The notes under the pieces: generated by a model
Database searches by the model: none
Told to the model about the DNA's origin: nothing
What the model saw: only the letters and a program-made list of their open reading frames with translations
From: an uncultured Sphaerochaeta sp.
Lineage (GTDB): Bacteria > Spirochaetota > Spirochaetia > Sphaerochaetales > Sphaerochaetaceae
DNA: 64,000 nucleotides
Direction of reading: 5' to 3'
Assembly: GCF_963666015.1 (NCBI RefSeq)
Contig: NZ_OY762555.1
Span: forward strand, 496,001-560,000
Translations under genes and position numbers: made by a program
Part shown: in pieces, positions 1-9,727 of the stretch
Numbering within the stretch: the first letter of the stretch is position 1
Layout of the letters: every line of letters starts with the position of its first letter

Positions 1-1913
1 CAATTACCCAGATTGTCACCACAGAAGCCAAGAAACAGAGTGGTGATATCCTGGTCTTCATGAGCGGTGAATTTGACATCACCAACTGTGTGAATGCACT
101 GTATATGGCTGATACTGACAAGCGACTGGAAATCTATCCGTTGTACGGTAGGCTCAGCAAGGAAGAGCAGGAATCGGTCTTCAACGATACCTCCCACGGA
201 AAAACCAAGGTGGTTGTTGCCACGAATATTGCCGAGACATCAGTTACCATTGATGGTATTACCACCGTAATTGACTGCGGGATTGCAAAAATTAACTTCT
301 ACAACCAGAAGGACTTCACCTCTTCCCTCGTTCCTCTTCCCACAAGCCGTTCAAGTTGTGAACAGAGAAAGGGGCGCGCTGGACGTACCAGTCCCGGTGT
401 GTGTTATCGTCTCTACGGTGAAGATGACTACAAGAGTAGGCTGACCTATGGCACCGAAGAGATACTCAGGACTGACTTGAGTGAAGTCGTCCTACGCATG
501 AGTGACTTGGGAATTTCCGACTATGAGCATTTTCCTTTCATCACCAGACCGAAGCATAGTGCCATCACCAGTGCAGAGGAGACACTCAGGTTCATCGGGG
601 CAATCGATGAGAAGCGTCAACTGACCACTGTCGGCAGTCTGATGTGCAGATTCCCCCTGCTCCCCCGACACTCCCGCGTCATAGTGGAAGCGATGATGAA
701 TCATCCAGACGTCCTGGAGGAGGTCTTGATTGCAGTGAGTTTCCTCTCTACCAAGACACCATTCCTGTTCCCCGCGGGTGAAGAGGATCTGAGTCGAGCC
801 GCACACCGCAGGTTCAACAACACCGAGTATGGGGATTTTGCTTCCTACCTGAATATCTACCATCAGTATACGACCAACACCGGCAAGGATGCCAAGCAAC
901 GCTTCTGCAAGAAGAATTATCTCGATTTCCAAGGAATGCAGGAGATAGTCCATGTAAATGAGCAACTCGGTGAAATCTGCGGAGACGTAGGATTCCCCCT
1001 TGCCAGTGGAGGAAGTGTCAGGGAGTATCTTTGTTGCATCGCCAGTGGATTGATGCAGTATGTGTGTATCAAGGCGCGGGGAAACATGTATAAGAGTCTT
1101 ACCGCAGACCAGGTATTCATACACCCGGGAAGTGCCTACTTCAAGAGTCTTCCCCAGTTCATCATAGCCGGTGAGATTATTCAGACCAGCAGGCTGTATG
1201 CCCGCAGTGTCAGCCCCTTGGACAAGGCATGGTTGGACGACATCTCCCCTGAACTCTACCCCAAGCTTACCGCTTTGGTGCAGAAGGAACGCCCTTCAGG
1301 CAAATTGCAGAAGCAGGAAATGCGAGAAAAAGCTATCAAGGAAAGAGAGGAGAAGGGAAAAGCCACCATCACAGTGTACAAGAGAACCTATCCTACGCTG
1401 GTACTTGGTGGAAAGAAGAAGAAAGAGAAGCTTGTTGCCCTTATCCCGCTTGAGGATTTGAACTACCTCAATCAGATGAACGAGAAGGCCCCCAAGAGAC
1501 CGAAGAACTTCCCGGTAGCCATTCTCTACAGGGGATTCTATATACATTATGGAGATAAGTTCTTCTCTGCACTTGAATTGCAAGGGAAAGTAAATCCTAG
1601 TAAGGGTATTCTAGACAATCCTCCATCAGGAATTTACACCATAGAGGATGCGGGCACCCTCATCGACAACCTGCATTGGTTGCTCGCGTTGACCAAGAGC
1701 AAAAAACAACGAAAACACTTGTACTTTGTGGCATTGGAAGAGAGTGGAAACGGCAACTATCGTTTCACTGCCGATGATGATTGCTTTGATGCCTTGGACA
1801 CCTCGCTGTACACCCTTCTCACTCTCGCTGACTCCTTGGAGGCGGCACAGATGAAGAAGCAGGCAAAAGAGGTGACCAAGATCTATGGCCATCTGTTGAA
1901 ATTGGTGGAGTAG
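1..1913 (+). CDS. hrpA: HrpA-type DEAH-box RNA helicase, C-terminal part (5' end outside window)
   Basis: The reading frame is open from base 3, so the gene starts upstream of the window; the ATG at 60 is internal, inside the conserved GDILVFMSGEFDI segment (motif IV region). Motif V (VVVATNIAETSVTIDG) and motif VI (QRKGRAGRTSPG) follow, typical of DEAH/RHA helicases that unwind RNA with ATP. After them come the helicase-associated HA2-like region and an OB-fold-like part. A lysine-rich stretch around residue 440 of the visible part (KKKKEK) leads to about 150 further residues I cannot assign. The stop lies only 4 nt from the stop of convergent aroB. The role is RNA or RNP remodelling by family; the exact substrate is unknown. 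The Walker A and DEAH motifs are not visible because they would be upstream. Confidence 0.88.
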   Translation, partial: ITQIVTTEAKKQSGDILVFMSGEFDITNCVNALYMADTDKRLEIYPLYGRLSKEEQESVFNDTSHGKTKVVVATNIAETSVTIDGITTVIDCGIAKINFYNQKDFTSSLVPLPTSRSSCEQRKGRAGRTSPGVCYRLYGEDDYKSRLTYGTEEILRTDLSEVVLRMSDLGISDYEHFPFITRPKHSAITSAEETLRFIGAIDEKRQLTTVGSLMCRFPLLPRHSRVIVEAMMNHPDVLEEVLIAVSFLSTKTPFLFPAGEEDLSRAAHRRFNNTEYGDFASYLNIYHQYTTNTGKDAKQRFCKKNYLDFQGMQEIVHVNEQLGEICGDVGFPLASGGSVREYLCCIASGLMQYVCIKARGNMYKSLTADQVFIHPGSAYFKSLPQFIIAGEIIQTSRLYARSVSPLDKAWLDDISPELYPKLTALVQKERPSGKLQKQEMREKAIKEREEKGKATITVYKRTYPTLVLGGKKKKEKLVALIPLEDLNYLNQMNEKAPKRPKNFPVAILYRGFYIHYGDKFFSALELQGKVNPSKGILDNPPSGIYTIEDAGTLIDNLHWLLALTKSKKQRKHLYFVALEESGNGNYRFTADDDCFDALDTSLYTLLTLADSLEAAQMKKQAKEVTKIYGHLLKLVE

Positions 1914-1917
1914 TTCC

Positions 1918-2982
1918 CTAGAAAATTGGCTTTGCTATAACCAAATGCTGGATGAGCTGTAGATCAAGCGGACTGAGGACGGTTGAACCCTGTTTTTCCA
2001 ACAGGACAAATTGTACCTTCCCGTCCGCTTTCTTCTTATCCTTGAGCAGGTGGTCACGGTATTCAATCCAGTCACCACGGCCAATTCGGTACTCAATGTC
2101 ATACCCAAAACTCTTGAAGAGTTTCGTCGCTCCACTTGCATAGGCCTTGTCGGTAACACCAAGGGCAACGCCAGCCTCCAGTGCTCGACAGGTTCCCCAC
2201 GCAACACAGGCACCATGGCCCCACATCAGATAGTGGGAGGAGGACTCCAGGGCATGCCCAAACGTATGGCCCAGGTTCAGGCTCTGCCGGATACCCATGG
2301 TCTCTGTTGGATCCTGTTCTATGTACCACTGCTTTACCTTGAGAGAGAGTTCCACCAAGGCAGCCAATGTTTTTGGATCCCTACTGAGAATCTCGTTCTT
2401 GTGAACCAGCAGAAATTTGTAGAGTTCCTCATCCTGGCTGAGTAAAGCATGCTTGACCACCTCGGCCAGTCCATTGAGAAACTCCTTGTCATTGAGGGTT
2501 CTCAGGGTATCGATGGAGATGAGCACTTCGCTGGCGGGATAAAACGAACCGACCATGTTCTTCATTCCCTTGAAGTCGATGGCGGTCTTTCCTCCAACCG
2601 AAGCATCCACCATGGCAAGCAAGGTAGTGGGGACCAAGGTAAGACGGCAACCACGCATATACACCGATGCAGCAAAGGCGGACATGTCACAAACCACGCC
2701 CCCTCCGAACCCGATGATTCGGCCGTCGCGTGCAAGTCCTTCATCGAGAGCTGCACTGAGAATACGTTCCAAGGAAGAGAAATTTTTTGCACTTTCTCCA
2801 CTTTCCAGGACAACATGGCTCGGCGGAAGCTGCTTGAACAGTTTTGCCGTATTCGTATCAAATACCCATAACACCAAGCGTCCATACTCTCCAAGATGGG
2901 CTGAAAGGTCCTTCAAGTCATCAGCAAGCAATACTTCTGTCTGCTTACCATTATCTAACTGCGTACTCACCATGCTTTTCAT
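1918..2982 (-). CDS. aroB: 3-dehydroquinate synthase
   Basis: Cytoplasmic enzyme of the shikimate pathway; converts DAHP to 3-dehydroquinate using NAD and a divalent metal. The recognisable signature is the glycine-rich NAD loop GFGGGVVCDMSAF, followed by VPTTLLAMVDASVGGKTAID. The metal-binding histidine region SLNLGHTFGHALE lies near residue 240. Length is about 354 residues, normal for AroB. The CDM after GGGVV replaces the more usual GDL, a mild divergence. The open frame extends to 3054, but that would run into the desulfurase promoter region; ATG at 2982 (MKSM) or ATG at 2973 (MVST) are the realistic starts, and neither has a strong Shine-Dalgarno. It is divergent from the desulfurase gene and convergent with the helicase gene. 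No other aro gene is adjacent. Confidence 0.93.
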   Translation of the reverse strand: MKSMVSTQLDNGKQTEVLLADDLKDLSAHLGEYGRLVLWVFDTNTAKLFKQLPPSHVVLESGESAKNFSSLERILSAALDEGLARDGRIIGFGGGVVCDMSAFAASVYMRGCRLTLVPTTLLAMVDASVGGKTAIDFKGMKNMVGSFYPASEVLISIDTLRTLNDKEFLNGLAEVVKHALLSQDEELYKFLLVHKNEILSRDPKTLAALVELSLKVKQWYIEQDPTETMGIRQSLNLGHTFGHALESSSHYLMWGHGACVAWGTCRALEAGVALGVTDKAYASGATKLFKSFGYDIEYRIGRGDWIEYRDHLLKDKKKADGKVQFVLLEKQGSTVLSPLDLQLIQHLVIAKPIF

Positions 2983-3075
2983 AGTACTGTTATACCCTAG
3001 AGCAGGGGTCCAAGACAAGCGCTCTCTTGAGCCTACATACTTGCAAAAATCCACCCATTATCCCACAATACCGAT

Positions 3076-4215
3076 ATGCAAGAAATACGCTATTTTGACA
3101 GTGCTGCCACCACCATCATGAGCAGAACCGCTCTTGATGTGTACCAACAGGTAGCAAGTACATACATCGGCAACCCAAGCAGTCTTCATGCTGAGGGCAT
3201 CAAGGCAAAGGAGAAGCTCGAACAAGCCAGGGAGGATCTATCGGGGATTCTTTCTGTCCCCAAGGAGACCCTCACCTTCACTGGCGGGGCTAGCGAGGCA
3301 AATGCCATTGTCTTCAACAGCTTGGTTTGGAGACTCCAGAAACCACATGTAATCATCAGCAACATTGAACACTCTTCCATCAAGGAGTATGTTCGGCTGA
3401 TGAAACAGTTGGGGTGGAAGGTCACAACCCTTAATGCACCGGGTGGATTCATCAAGGCAGAAGATCTCCGTGGTGCCTTGACTAAGCAGACACGCTTGGT
3501 CTCCCTGATGCTCGTGAATAATGTCGTGGGTACCATCCAGGACATCCAGGCTCTGGTTGCTGAAGTTCGTGCCTATGAGAAGGAACAGGGAGGAAGGAAA
3601 ATCCACTTCCACACCGATGCAACCCAAGCGCTCGGGAAGATTCCTTTTTCCCTTGAAGAGCTAGGAGTTGATAGCGCAGCCTTCAGCGCACACAAATTCC
3701 ATGGACCGAAGGGAGTTGGGTTTCTCTATAACACTGATCCAGCGATCGAGAGCCTCTCACGGGGAGGCGGACAGGAAAATGGGCTGAGACCGGGAACAGA
3801 GAACCTACCGGGGATTGTCAGTATGGTTGAAGCAGCGAAAGAAGCCATGGAGCAGTTTTCCAATCACGAACAACAGGTCAAGCAGATTAACGCCCTGCTT
3901 AGGCAACGTCTCTCATCCTTGCAGGCCATCAGCCCTGTGGATTCCTGTTCACCCTATATCCTCAACATTGCTACGAACAGTCTACCAAGTGAAGTATTCA
4001 CACGGATGCTGTATGACAAGGGATTTTGTGTCTCATCCGGTTCCGCCTGCAGCAATAATGCCAAACAGAAGGGAGAGGGCGTCCTTGACTCCATGCAGGT
4101 TCCTCCTTCATTTGCCAAAAGCAGCATTCGGATCTCATTCAGTGCTGATTCCACTACCAAAGAAGCTGAAGCCTTGGCCGAAGCCATCACATCACTCATC
4201 CAGGAGCATGCATGA
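3076..4215 (+). CDS. Cysteine desulfurase (NifS/IscS family), probable sulfur donor to ThiI
   Basis: PLP enzyme of 379 residues that removes sulfur from cysteine and passes it on as a persulfide. The N-terminus YFDSAATT, the PLP-histidine region SNIEHSSIKE, the Schiff-base lysine in SAHKFHGPKGVG (about residue 208) and the catalytic cysteine loop SSGSACSNN (about residue 322) are all present. Its last 4 nt overlap the start of thiI (ATGA), so the two are translationally coupled. That arrangement matches the NifZ-ThiI pairs of Firmicutes, in which a dedicated desulfurase feeds tRNA thiolation. General Fe-S assembly remains possible, but no iscU or sufU lies next to it. I leave the symbol open because IscS, NifS and NifZ cannot be separated by eye. 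Confidence 0.93.
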   Translation: MQEIRYFDSAATTIMSRTALDVYQQVASTYIGNPSSLHAEGIKAKEKLEQAREDLSGILSVPKETLTFTGGASEANAIVFNSLVWRLQKPHVIISNIEHSSIKEYVRLMKQLGWKVTTLNAPGGFIKAEDLRGALTKQTRLVSLMLVNNVVGTIQDIQALVAEVRAYEKEQGGRKIHFHTDATQALGKIPFSLEELGVDSAAFSAHKFHGPKGVGFLYNTDPAIESLSRGGGQENGLRPGTENLPGIVSMVEAAKEAMEQFSNHEQQVKQINALLRQRLSSLQAISPVDSCSPYILNIATNSLPSEVFTRMLYDKGFCVSSGSACSNNAKQKGEGVLDSMQVPPSFAKSSIRISFSADSTTKEAEALAEAITSLIQEHA

Positions 4216-5402
4216 AAGATTCCACTCTCTATTTGATACGATTGGGAGAAATCTCCCTGAAAGGTCTGAACCGCGATTCCTTTGAAAAGCGCCTGAAACA
4301 GAACATCAAGCAAAAACTGAAAGGATATAAAACACAGGTTAATCGCCAAAAAGGCCGGATTTTCTTTGAAATCAGCAACGAGTGTCCTAAAAAAACTGTT
4401 GAATTGGCACTGGGAACCACCTTTGGGGTGGTAGGCTACTCCCGTTGTCTACGCTGTGAGAAAGATATCTCTGTTATCAGGGAGACTGCCAAAAAGCTGA
4501 TTGCTGACGAACCATTTAACATAGGCAGGGGGACTTTCAAGTCAATCGCCAAACGCGCTGACAAGAGTTTTCCCATGACCAGTTATGAGATTGACTGCTC
4601 TCTTGGTGAGATAGTCCATGAAATGTACCCCAAGATGACCGTTGATGTGAAGCATCCTGATCTGACCATCCATTGTGAAATCAGGGACCTGGCCTATCTC
4701 TATACTTCCCCAAAACCGGGACCGGGGGGATTGCCCGTCTCTACAGCAGGAAAGGGAATGTTGCTCTTGAGTGGAGGTATCGACAGTCCAGTTGCTGCCT
4801 ACCGAATGGCACAACGGGGATTGAAGATGGATTGTATTTACTTCCACGCCTACCCTTACACCAGTGACCAAGCCCTGGAAAAAGTTAAAACATTGGCGAG
4901 TCTTATCGCCCCATATCTCCAAGGAACCAGGCTGTATGTAGTCCCATTCACTGAGCCACAGCTTTGGATCAAGCAACACAGCAGGGAAGATGAGACCACC
5001 TTGATGTTCCGTGCAGCAATGATGCACGTTGCCAATGCCATTAGTGAAAGAGAAGAAGGGACCTGTATCGTCACCGGTGAAGCACTCAGCCAAGTGGCAA
5101 GCCAAACCCTGGAGTCGATGGCCTTTACTGACAGCATGAGTGAACAGTTGGTTCTCCGCCCGCTAGTCGGTATGGACAAACAGGAAATCATGAATCTTGC
5201 CATGAAGATTGGTACCTATGAGACTTCAATCCTTCCCTATGAAGATTGTTGTGTCATCTTCAGCCCTAAACACCCATTGGTACATCCAGACAAATTGGTT
5301 GAGCAGGAGCATTATCGTTCCATGGGTATTGAACCACTGCTGGAAGAAGCGATTAAAAACACTGAAATTGTCGATTTTGGTGCAGATGGTATTATGAGAT
5401 AA
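4212..5402 (+). CDS. thiI: tRNA 4-thiouridine synthase ThiI, rhodanese-less form
   Basis: Adenylates U8 of tRNA and inserts sulfur to make 4-thiouridine; in some bacteria it also feeds thiazole synthesis. The N-terminal ferredoxin-like and THUMP region occupies about residues 1-165. The PP-loop ATP-binding motif LLSGGIDSPVAAY lies near residue 185, and the family motif GEALSQVASQTLESM near residue 287. At 396 residues it lacks the C-terminal rhodanese domain found in E. coli ThiI, so sulfur should come directly from the upstream coupled desulfurase. The segment EDCCVIFSPKHP near residue 345 supplies cysteines that could receive the persulfide. The start overlaps the desulfurase stop by 4 nt. 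Downstream is a 90-nt gap before the activase gene. Confidence 0.94.
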   Translation: MKDSTLYLIRLGEISLKGLNRDSFEKRLKQNIKQKLKGYKTQVNRQKGRIFFEISNECPKKTVELALGTTFGVVGYSRCLRCEKDISVIRETAKKLIADEPFNIGRGTFKSIAKRADKSFPMTSYEIDCSLGEIVHEMYPKMTVDVKHPDLTIHCEIRDLAYLYTSPKPGPGGLPVSTAGKGMLLLSGGIDSPVAAYRMAQRGLKMDCIYFHAYPYTSDQALEKVKTLASLIAPYLQGTRLYVVPFTEPQLWIKQHSREDETTLMFRAAMMHVANAISEREEGTCIVTGEALSQVASQTLESMAFTDSMSEQLVLRPLVGMDKQEIMNLAMKIGTYETSILPYEDCCVIFSPKHPLVHPDKLVEQEHYRSMGIEPLLEEAIKNTEIVDFGADGIMR

Positions 5403-5447
5403 TATACAGATTTAGCTTTTTGTATAAATACTGATTGTGTTCGCTGT

Positions 5448-5473
5448 ACCATAACCCCAAAAATCATTATGGT
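5448..5473 (+). promoter_or_regulatory. Inverted repeat upstream of the activase gene
   Basis: ACCATAA at 5448-5454 and TTATGGT at 5467-5473 are perfect 7-nt inverted arms around a 12-nt centre, ending 11 nt before the GGAGG ribosome site of the next gene. It could be an operator or a 5'-UTR hairpin. There is no T-run, so it is not a good terminator for thiI. Confidence 0.4.
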
Positions 5474-5496
5474 TTAGGTATTCGGAGGCTTTCTTG

Positions 5497-8427
5497 ATGA
5501 AGATCGGCTTGGATGTTGGTTCCACGACCATGAAATGTGTCGTGCTTGATGATATGATGCAGATACTGCATACGGATTATAGGCGTCACTATTCTCAGAT
5601 AGCTGAGACAGCATGTACCATGCTTACCGATATCAAGGAAATCTGTGCAGGACACCCTACCAAGTTTGCACTTTCTGGGTCAGCAGGCATGGGGCTTGCC
5701 CAGAACCTGGGCCTCCCCTTTGTCCAAGAAGTATACGCAACCAGGATAGCAATAACGAGATTCCTCCCCCACACCGATGTTGTCATCGAACTCGGGGGTG
5801 AAGATGCAAAGATCCTGTTTCTTTCCCAGAACATGGAAGTCAGGATGAATGGGACCTGTGCCGGTGGCACGGGTTCCTTTATTGACCAGATGGCAAGTTT
5901 GTTGCATGTCGACCAACAGGAACTGAATGAACTTGCAAAACGAGCAAAGCAAAGCTATTCCATCGCATCCAGATGTGGTGTATTTGCCAAGAGTGACATA
6001 CAGCCCTTGGTTAATCAGGGAGCAGAGAAGAGTGATATTTCGCTCTCTGTGCTCCAATCAGTCGTGAACCAGAGTATCGGTGGACTGGCTCAAGGTCGCC
6101 CCATCAAAGGCCAAGTAGTCTACCTTGGGGGACCTCTTACATTCCTCAGTGAGTTAAGAAAGTCGTTCGACAAGACCCTTGGCCTTGAGGGTATTTGTCC
6201 CGAGTACTCCCTTTACTACGTAGCTCTGGGAACAGCACTCAGTGCTGACGAACAGGATATTGTGCTGGAAGAGTTGCTTTACAACCTTGAATATTATGAT
6301 ACTGGAAAAAATTTTACTTCTATTCTTCCCCTATTTGAGAACCCAGCAGCTTATGAAGCATTCAAGGACCGTCATGCAAAGGCAACATTAACCAAAATTG
6401 ATCCGACAAATTATGCTGGTCCGGCATTTCTGGGTGTGGATGCAGGATCCACTACCATCAAGGCCTGCGTCATCGACCCTGAGGGAAGACTGTTGTACAG
6501 CCGATATGAGGCAAACAATGGCAATCCAGTACAGGCCATCAAGGAGTTCCTGGGAAATTTCTATACAACCTATCCCCATATATCGATTGAAAAATCGTGT
6601 TCCACAGGATATGGCGAGCATCTACTGCAGAATGCCTTTGCTTTTGAGTACTCCCTTGTGGAAACCATGGCCCACTATAAGAGTGCACAGACCTTCCAGA
6701 AAGATGTCGATTTCATCATTGACATCGGTGGGCAGGATATCAAGTGCTTCAAGATTAAGGATGGCACCATCGATGATATCTTTCTCAACGAAGCATGTTC
6801 ATCCGGCTGTGGTTCCTTCCTGCAGACATTTTCCAATGCACTTGGTTATTCTCCTCAGGAAGCAGCAGCACTTGCCATTAAGGCAAAGAATCCTGTCGAC
6901 CTGGGTTCCCGTTGCACAGTGTTCATGAACAGTTCAGTCAAACAGGCACAGAAGGATGGGGCAAGTGTTTCCGATATCTTTGCAGGATTGGCCATCAGCG
7001 TCGTTAAGAATGCATTGTATAAAGTAATACGCTCCACCGACCCTGCAATGTTAGGCAAGCATATCGTCGTGCAGGGAGGAACATTCCTGAATGATGCAGT
7101 GCTCCGTTCCTTCGAGACGGAGCTGGGAAGCGAGGTTATCAGAATACATGAAGCAGGACTTATGGGAGCATATGGCTGCGCCTTGCATGCCCGTGACCTG
7201 CACCACAAAGTTCCACAGCAAAAAACTACGCTCTCTCTCACGCAACTGGAACACTTTACCCATCGTACCAAGACCACCTATTGCAAAGGATGCACCAACA
7301 ACTGTTTATTGACGATCAATATCTTTGATGAAGGTCGTAAACTGGTAAGCGGAAATAAATGTGATCGTATCGTCAGCCCTGATACATTCATAAGCCACCC
7401 GGAGCAGCTGAACATCTATGCCTTCAAGCAACAATATATCTCGCATCTGAAAGCAAAGAAGGGGAAACGGGGAAAGATTGGATTGCCATTGCAACTCAAT
7501 TTCTATGAACAGTTGCCTTTCTGGCATACCTTCTTCTCCCACCTGGGCTTTGAGGTCGTGGTCTCATCCCCATCCACGAGGGAAACCTACCTCAAGGGAC
7601 AGTCTACAATCTCCAGCGATACCATCTGCTATCCAGCAAAATTGATGCATGGACATATCAAGGATCTGCTTGAGAAACAGGTTCCTGCAATCTTCTATCC
7701 ATGTTCCAGTTACAACATCGACGAAGAGAAAGGAGACAATCATTTCAACTGTCCAGTGGTAGCCTACTACCCTGAGGTGCTTCGGCATAATATCAGTGAG
7801 TTGGAAGATGGCTCAGTTACCTTCATCAGTGACTACCTCTCACTTGCTGACAGAGCATTTCTTCCAAAACGGATGCATCAGGTTCTCAGCCAGTATTACC
7901 CTGTCAAGAAACAGGAGATCAAGGCTGCAGTGAAAGCAGGGTACGCAAGACTTGATGCCTACCAGAAAGCAATCAGGGAACAGGGGAACCTCATCATTGT
8001 ACAGGCACGCAAGAGAAATTGGCCGATTATGGTCCTTGCGGGTAGGCCTTATCATACAGATGCAGAGGTAAACCATGGAATCGATGGTCTTTTGCTGCAG
8101 TGCAGTTGTGCAGTCATCAGTGAGGATGCTATTTCCCATCTGGTGGAGAAGCAACCAAGAAAGGTACTCAACCAGTGGACCTACCACGCCAGGATGTATG
8201 ATGCTGCCCGATATGTTACAGGACAGGATGATATGCAGTTAATTCAGCTTGTTTCCTTTGGTTGTGGACTTGATGCGGTAACCTCCGATGAAATCAGGGA
8301 TATCCTTCGAGAGACTGATAAGATTTATACCCAGATCAAGATTGATGAAATTGCAAACCTCGGGGCAGTCAAAATTCGCATCCGCAGTCTGCTTGCAGCA
8401 CTCCAGGAGGCCAAGGAACAGCGATGA
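5497..8427 (+). CDS. Tandem-ASKHA 2-hydroxyacyl-CoA dehydratase activase fused to a DUF2229-type domain
   Basis: Large (about 976 residues) ATP-driven reductase component. Two BadF/BcrA-type ASKHA ATPase domains occur in tandem. The first begins MKIGLDVGSTTMK, with cluster cysteines in NGTCAGGTGSF and SRCGVFAKS. The second begins near residue 308 (FLGVDAGSTTIKA), with ACSSGCGSF and SRCTVFMNS. HgdC-type activases are homodimers that share one [4Fe-4S] cluster, so this chain appears to hold both halves. A CxxCxxxC stretch near residue 592 (YCKGCTNNC) leads to the C-terminal COG3580/DUF2229-like region, with SSDTICYPAKL, FYPCSSY and FNCPVVAYYPE. The ATG at 5497 has GGAGG at 5484-5488; the TTG at 5494 is less likely. 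The gene overlaps its partner by 4 nt. Cofactor and redox role follow from the family; the substrate is unknown. Confidence 0.88.
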   Translation: MKIGLDVGSTTMKCVVLDDMMQILHTDYRRHYSQIAETACTMLTDIKEICAGHPTKFALSGSAGMGLAQNLGLPFVQEVYATRIAITRFLPHTDVVIELGGEDAKILFLSQNMEVRMNGTCAGGTGSFIDQMASLLHVDQQELNELAKRAKQSYSIASRCGVFAKSDIQPLVNQGAEKSDISLSVLQSVVNQSIGGLAQGRPIKGQVVYLGGPLTFLSELRKSFDKTLGLEGICPEYSLYYVALGTALSADEQDIVLEELLYNLEYYDTGKNFTSILPLFENPAAYEAFKDRHAKATLTKIDPTNYAGPAFLGVDAGSTTIKACVIDPEGRLLYSRYEANNGNPVQAIKEFLGNFYTTYPHISIEKSCSTGYGEHLLQNAFAFEYSLVETMAHYKSAQTFQKDVDFIIDIGGQDIKCFKIKDGTIDDIFLNEACSSGCGSFLQTFSNALGYSPQEAAALAIKAKNPVDLGSRCTVFMNSSVKQAQKDGASVSDIFAGLAISVVKNALYKVIRSTDPAMLGKHIVVQGGTFLNDAVLRSFETELGSEVIRIHEAGLMGAYGCALHARDLHHKVPQQKTTLSLTQLEHFTHRTKTTYCKGCTNNCLLTINIFDEGRKLVSGNKCDRIVSPDTFISHPEQLNIYAFKQQYISHLKAKKGKRGKIGLPLQLNFYEQLPFWHTFFSHLGFEVVVSSPSTRETYLKGQSTISSDTICYPAKLMHGHIKDLLEKQVPAIFYPCSSYNIDEEKGDNHFNCPVVAYYPEVLRHNISELEDGSVTFISDYLSLADRAFLPKRMHQVLSQYYPVKKQEIKAAVKAGYARLDAYQKAIREQGNLIIVQARKRNWPIMVLAGRPYHTDAEVNHGIDGLLLQCSCAVISEDAISHLVEKQPRKVLNQWTYHARMYDAARYVTGQDDMQLIQLVSFGCGLDAVTSDEIRDILRETDKIYTQIKIDEIANLGAVKIRIRSLLAALQEAKEQR

Positions 8428-9668
8428 GCACACCGTTCACAAAAGAGATGAAGAAGGATTACACCATCCTGATCCCCAATATGAGCCCAATCCACTTCAA
8501 TATCGCCAAGGAGGTGTTCTCCAACCATGGCTATAATGTGGTGCTTCTGGAGAACCAGGGCCCAAATGTTATCCGTGAAGGGCTTCGGTATGTCCACAAT
8601 GACATCTGCTATCCTGCCCAGCTGGTAATCGGTCAGTTTATCGATGCCATCAAACATGGAGGCTACGATACTGATAAGATTGCCTTGGTCATCACCCAGA
8701 CTGGGGGTGGTTGCAGGGCAAGCAACTACCTCTTCCTCCTTAGGAAGGCATTAGAAAAATGCAATCTTCCCCATATTCCCGTGATCAGTCTCAATCTCAA
8801 GGGAATGGAGAAGAACCCAGGCTTCAAGATAACTCCCTTTATGTTGCTGCAAACCTACAGTGCCTTTATTTATGGTGATCTTTTAATGGCACTCAGTAAC
8901 CAGATACGCCCCTACGAGGTACGAAAAGGAGAGGCAGAGGCCCTGGTGGCCAAGTGGACCACCTTCCTTTCTGACTGTTTTGCCCATAACCGTGGATACA
9001 TTGGATGGGCCATGAAGCGGAACCTCAACAGAATCTGTGCGGAGTTCGCTGAGATCGAGACGCGAGAAGAAGAACGTATCAAGGTAGGAATTGTTGGGGA
9101 GATCTATATGAAGTATTCTCCCTTGGGAAACAACCACCTCCAGGAATATCTTGAGGAACAGGGATGTGAGGTCATGGTTCCTTCCATGATGGGATTTCTC
9201 TATTATGGTGCGGACAATGCCATCACTGACCGGGCGTATTACGGGGGAAGATTTATGAGTGCGAAGGTCACCCAGTTCATACTTCGTCAGCTCTACAAGG
9301 TGGAGAAGATGAGCCGGCAAGCAATGATGAAAAGTGGCAAATTCACGGTTCCCATCCCCTACACCGAGATGAAGAAACTTGATGAAGGGCTGCTGGACTA
9401 TGGGGTAAAGATGGGAGAAGGCTGGTTGCTTACCGCCGAGATGCTCGATCTTGTCCATAGTGGATACCACAATATTGTCTGCACCCAACCGTTTGGGTGT
9501 TTACCCAACCATATCTGTGCAAAGGGGATGATCAGGGCAGTGACAGAGCGGAATAAGGATGCCAATATCGTACCAATCGATTACGATCCTTCTGCAACAG
9601 GGGTGAATCAGGAGAACAGAATCAAGCTTATGCTTGCAATAGCACGCGAAAAGCTGGGAAATCAATAA
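8424..9668 (+). CDS. COG3581-like partner of the activase (2-hydroxyacyl-CoA dehydratase-related)
   Basis: 414-residue protein translationally coupled (ATGA) to the activase. It carries HNDICYPAQL near residue 55, matching SSDTICYPAKL in the C-terminal domain of the upstream protein. The two therefore look like homologous halves of one catalytic unit, similar in plan to the alpha/beta subunits of dehydratases. Further candidate cluster ligands are TGGGCRASNY (about residue 94) and the three-cysteine run CTQPFGCLPNHICAKG (about residue 353). No signal peptide or membrane segment is seen. The family is widespread in anaerobes and uncharacterised. Double-cubane-cluster proteins use the same activase logic, so an ATP-dependent low-potential reductase is a fair inference, not a demonstrated role. 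Confidence 0.82.
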   Translation: MSTPFTKEMKKDYTILIPNMSPIHFNIAKEVFSNHGYNVVLLENQGPNVIREGLRYVHNDICYPAQLVIGQFIDAIKHGGYDTDKIALVITQTGGGCRASNYLFLLRKALEKCNLPHIPVISLNLKGMEKNPGFKITPFMLLQTYSAFIYGDLLMALSNQIRPYEVRKGEAEALVAKWTTFLSDCFAHNRGYIGWAMKRNLNRICAEFAEIETREEERIKVGIVGEIYMKYSPLGNNHLQEYLEEQGCEVMVPSMMGFLYYGADNAITDRAYYGGRFMSAKVTQFILRQLYKVEKMSRQAMMKSGKFTVPIPYTEMKKLDEGLLDYGVKMGEGWLLTAEMLDLVHSGYHNIVCTQPFGCLPNHICAKGMIRAVTERNKDANIVPIDYDPSATGVNQENRIKLMLAIAREKLGNQ

Positions 9669-9727
9669 GAAAATACCTGAGCCACCTTTATTTCCTACTA
9701 TTCTACTTCCATTTTATTGGGTACATT

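Noticed and set aside
492..1124. 210-residue minus-strand open frame inside the helicase gene
   Set aside because: Shadow frame; the plus-strand helicase motifs are continuous and the minus reading has no family features.
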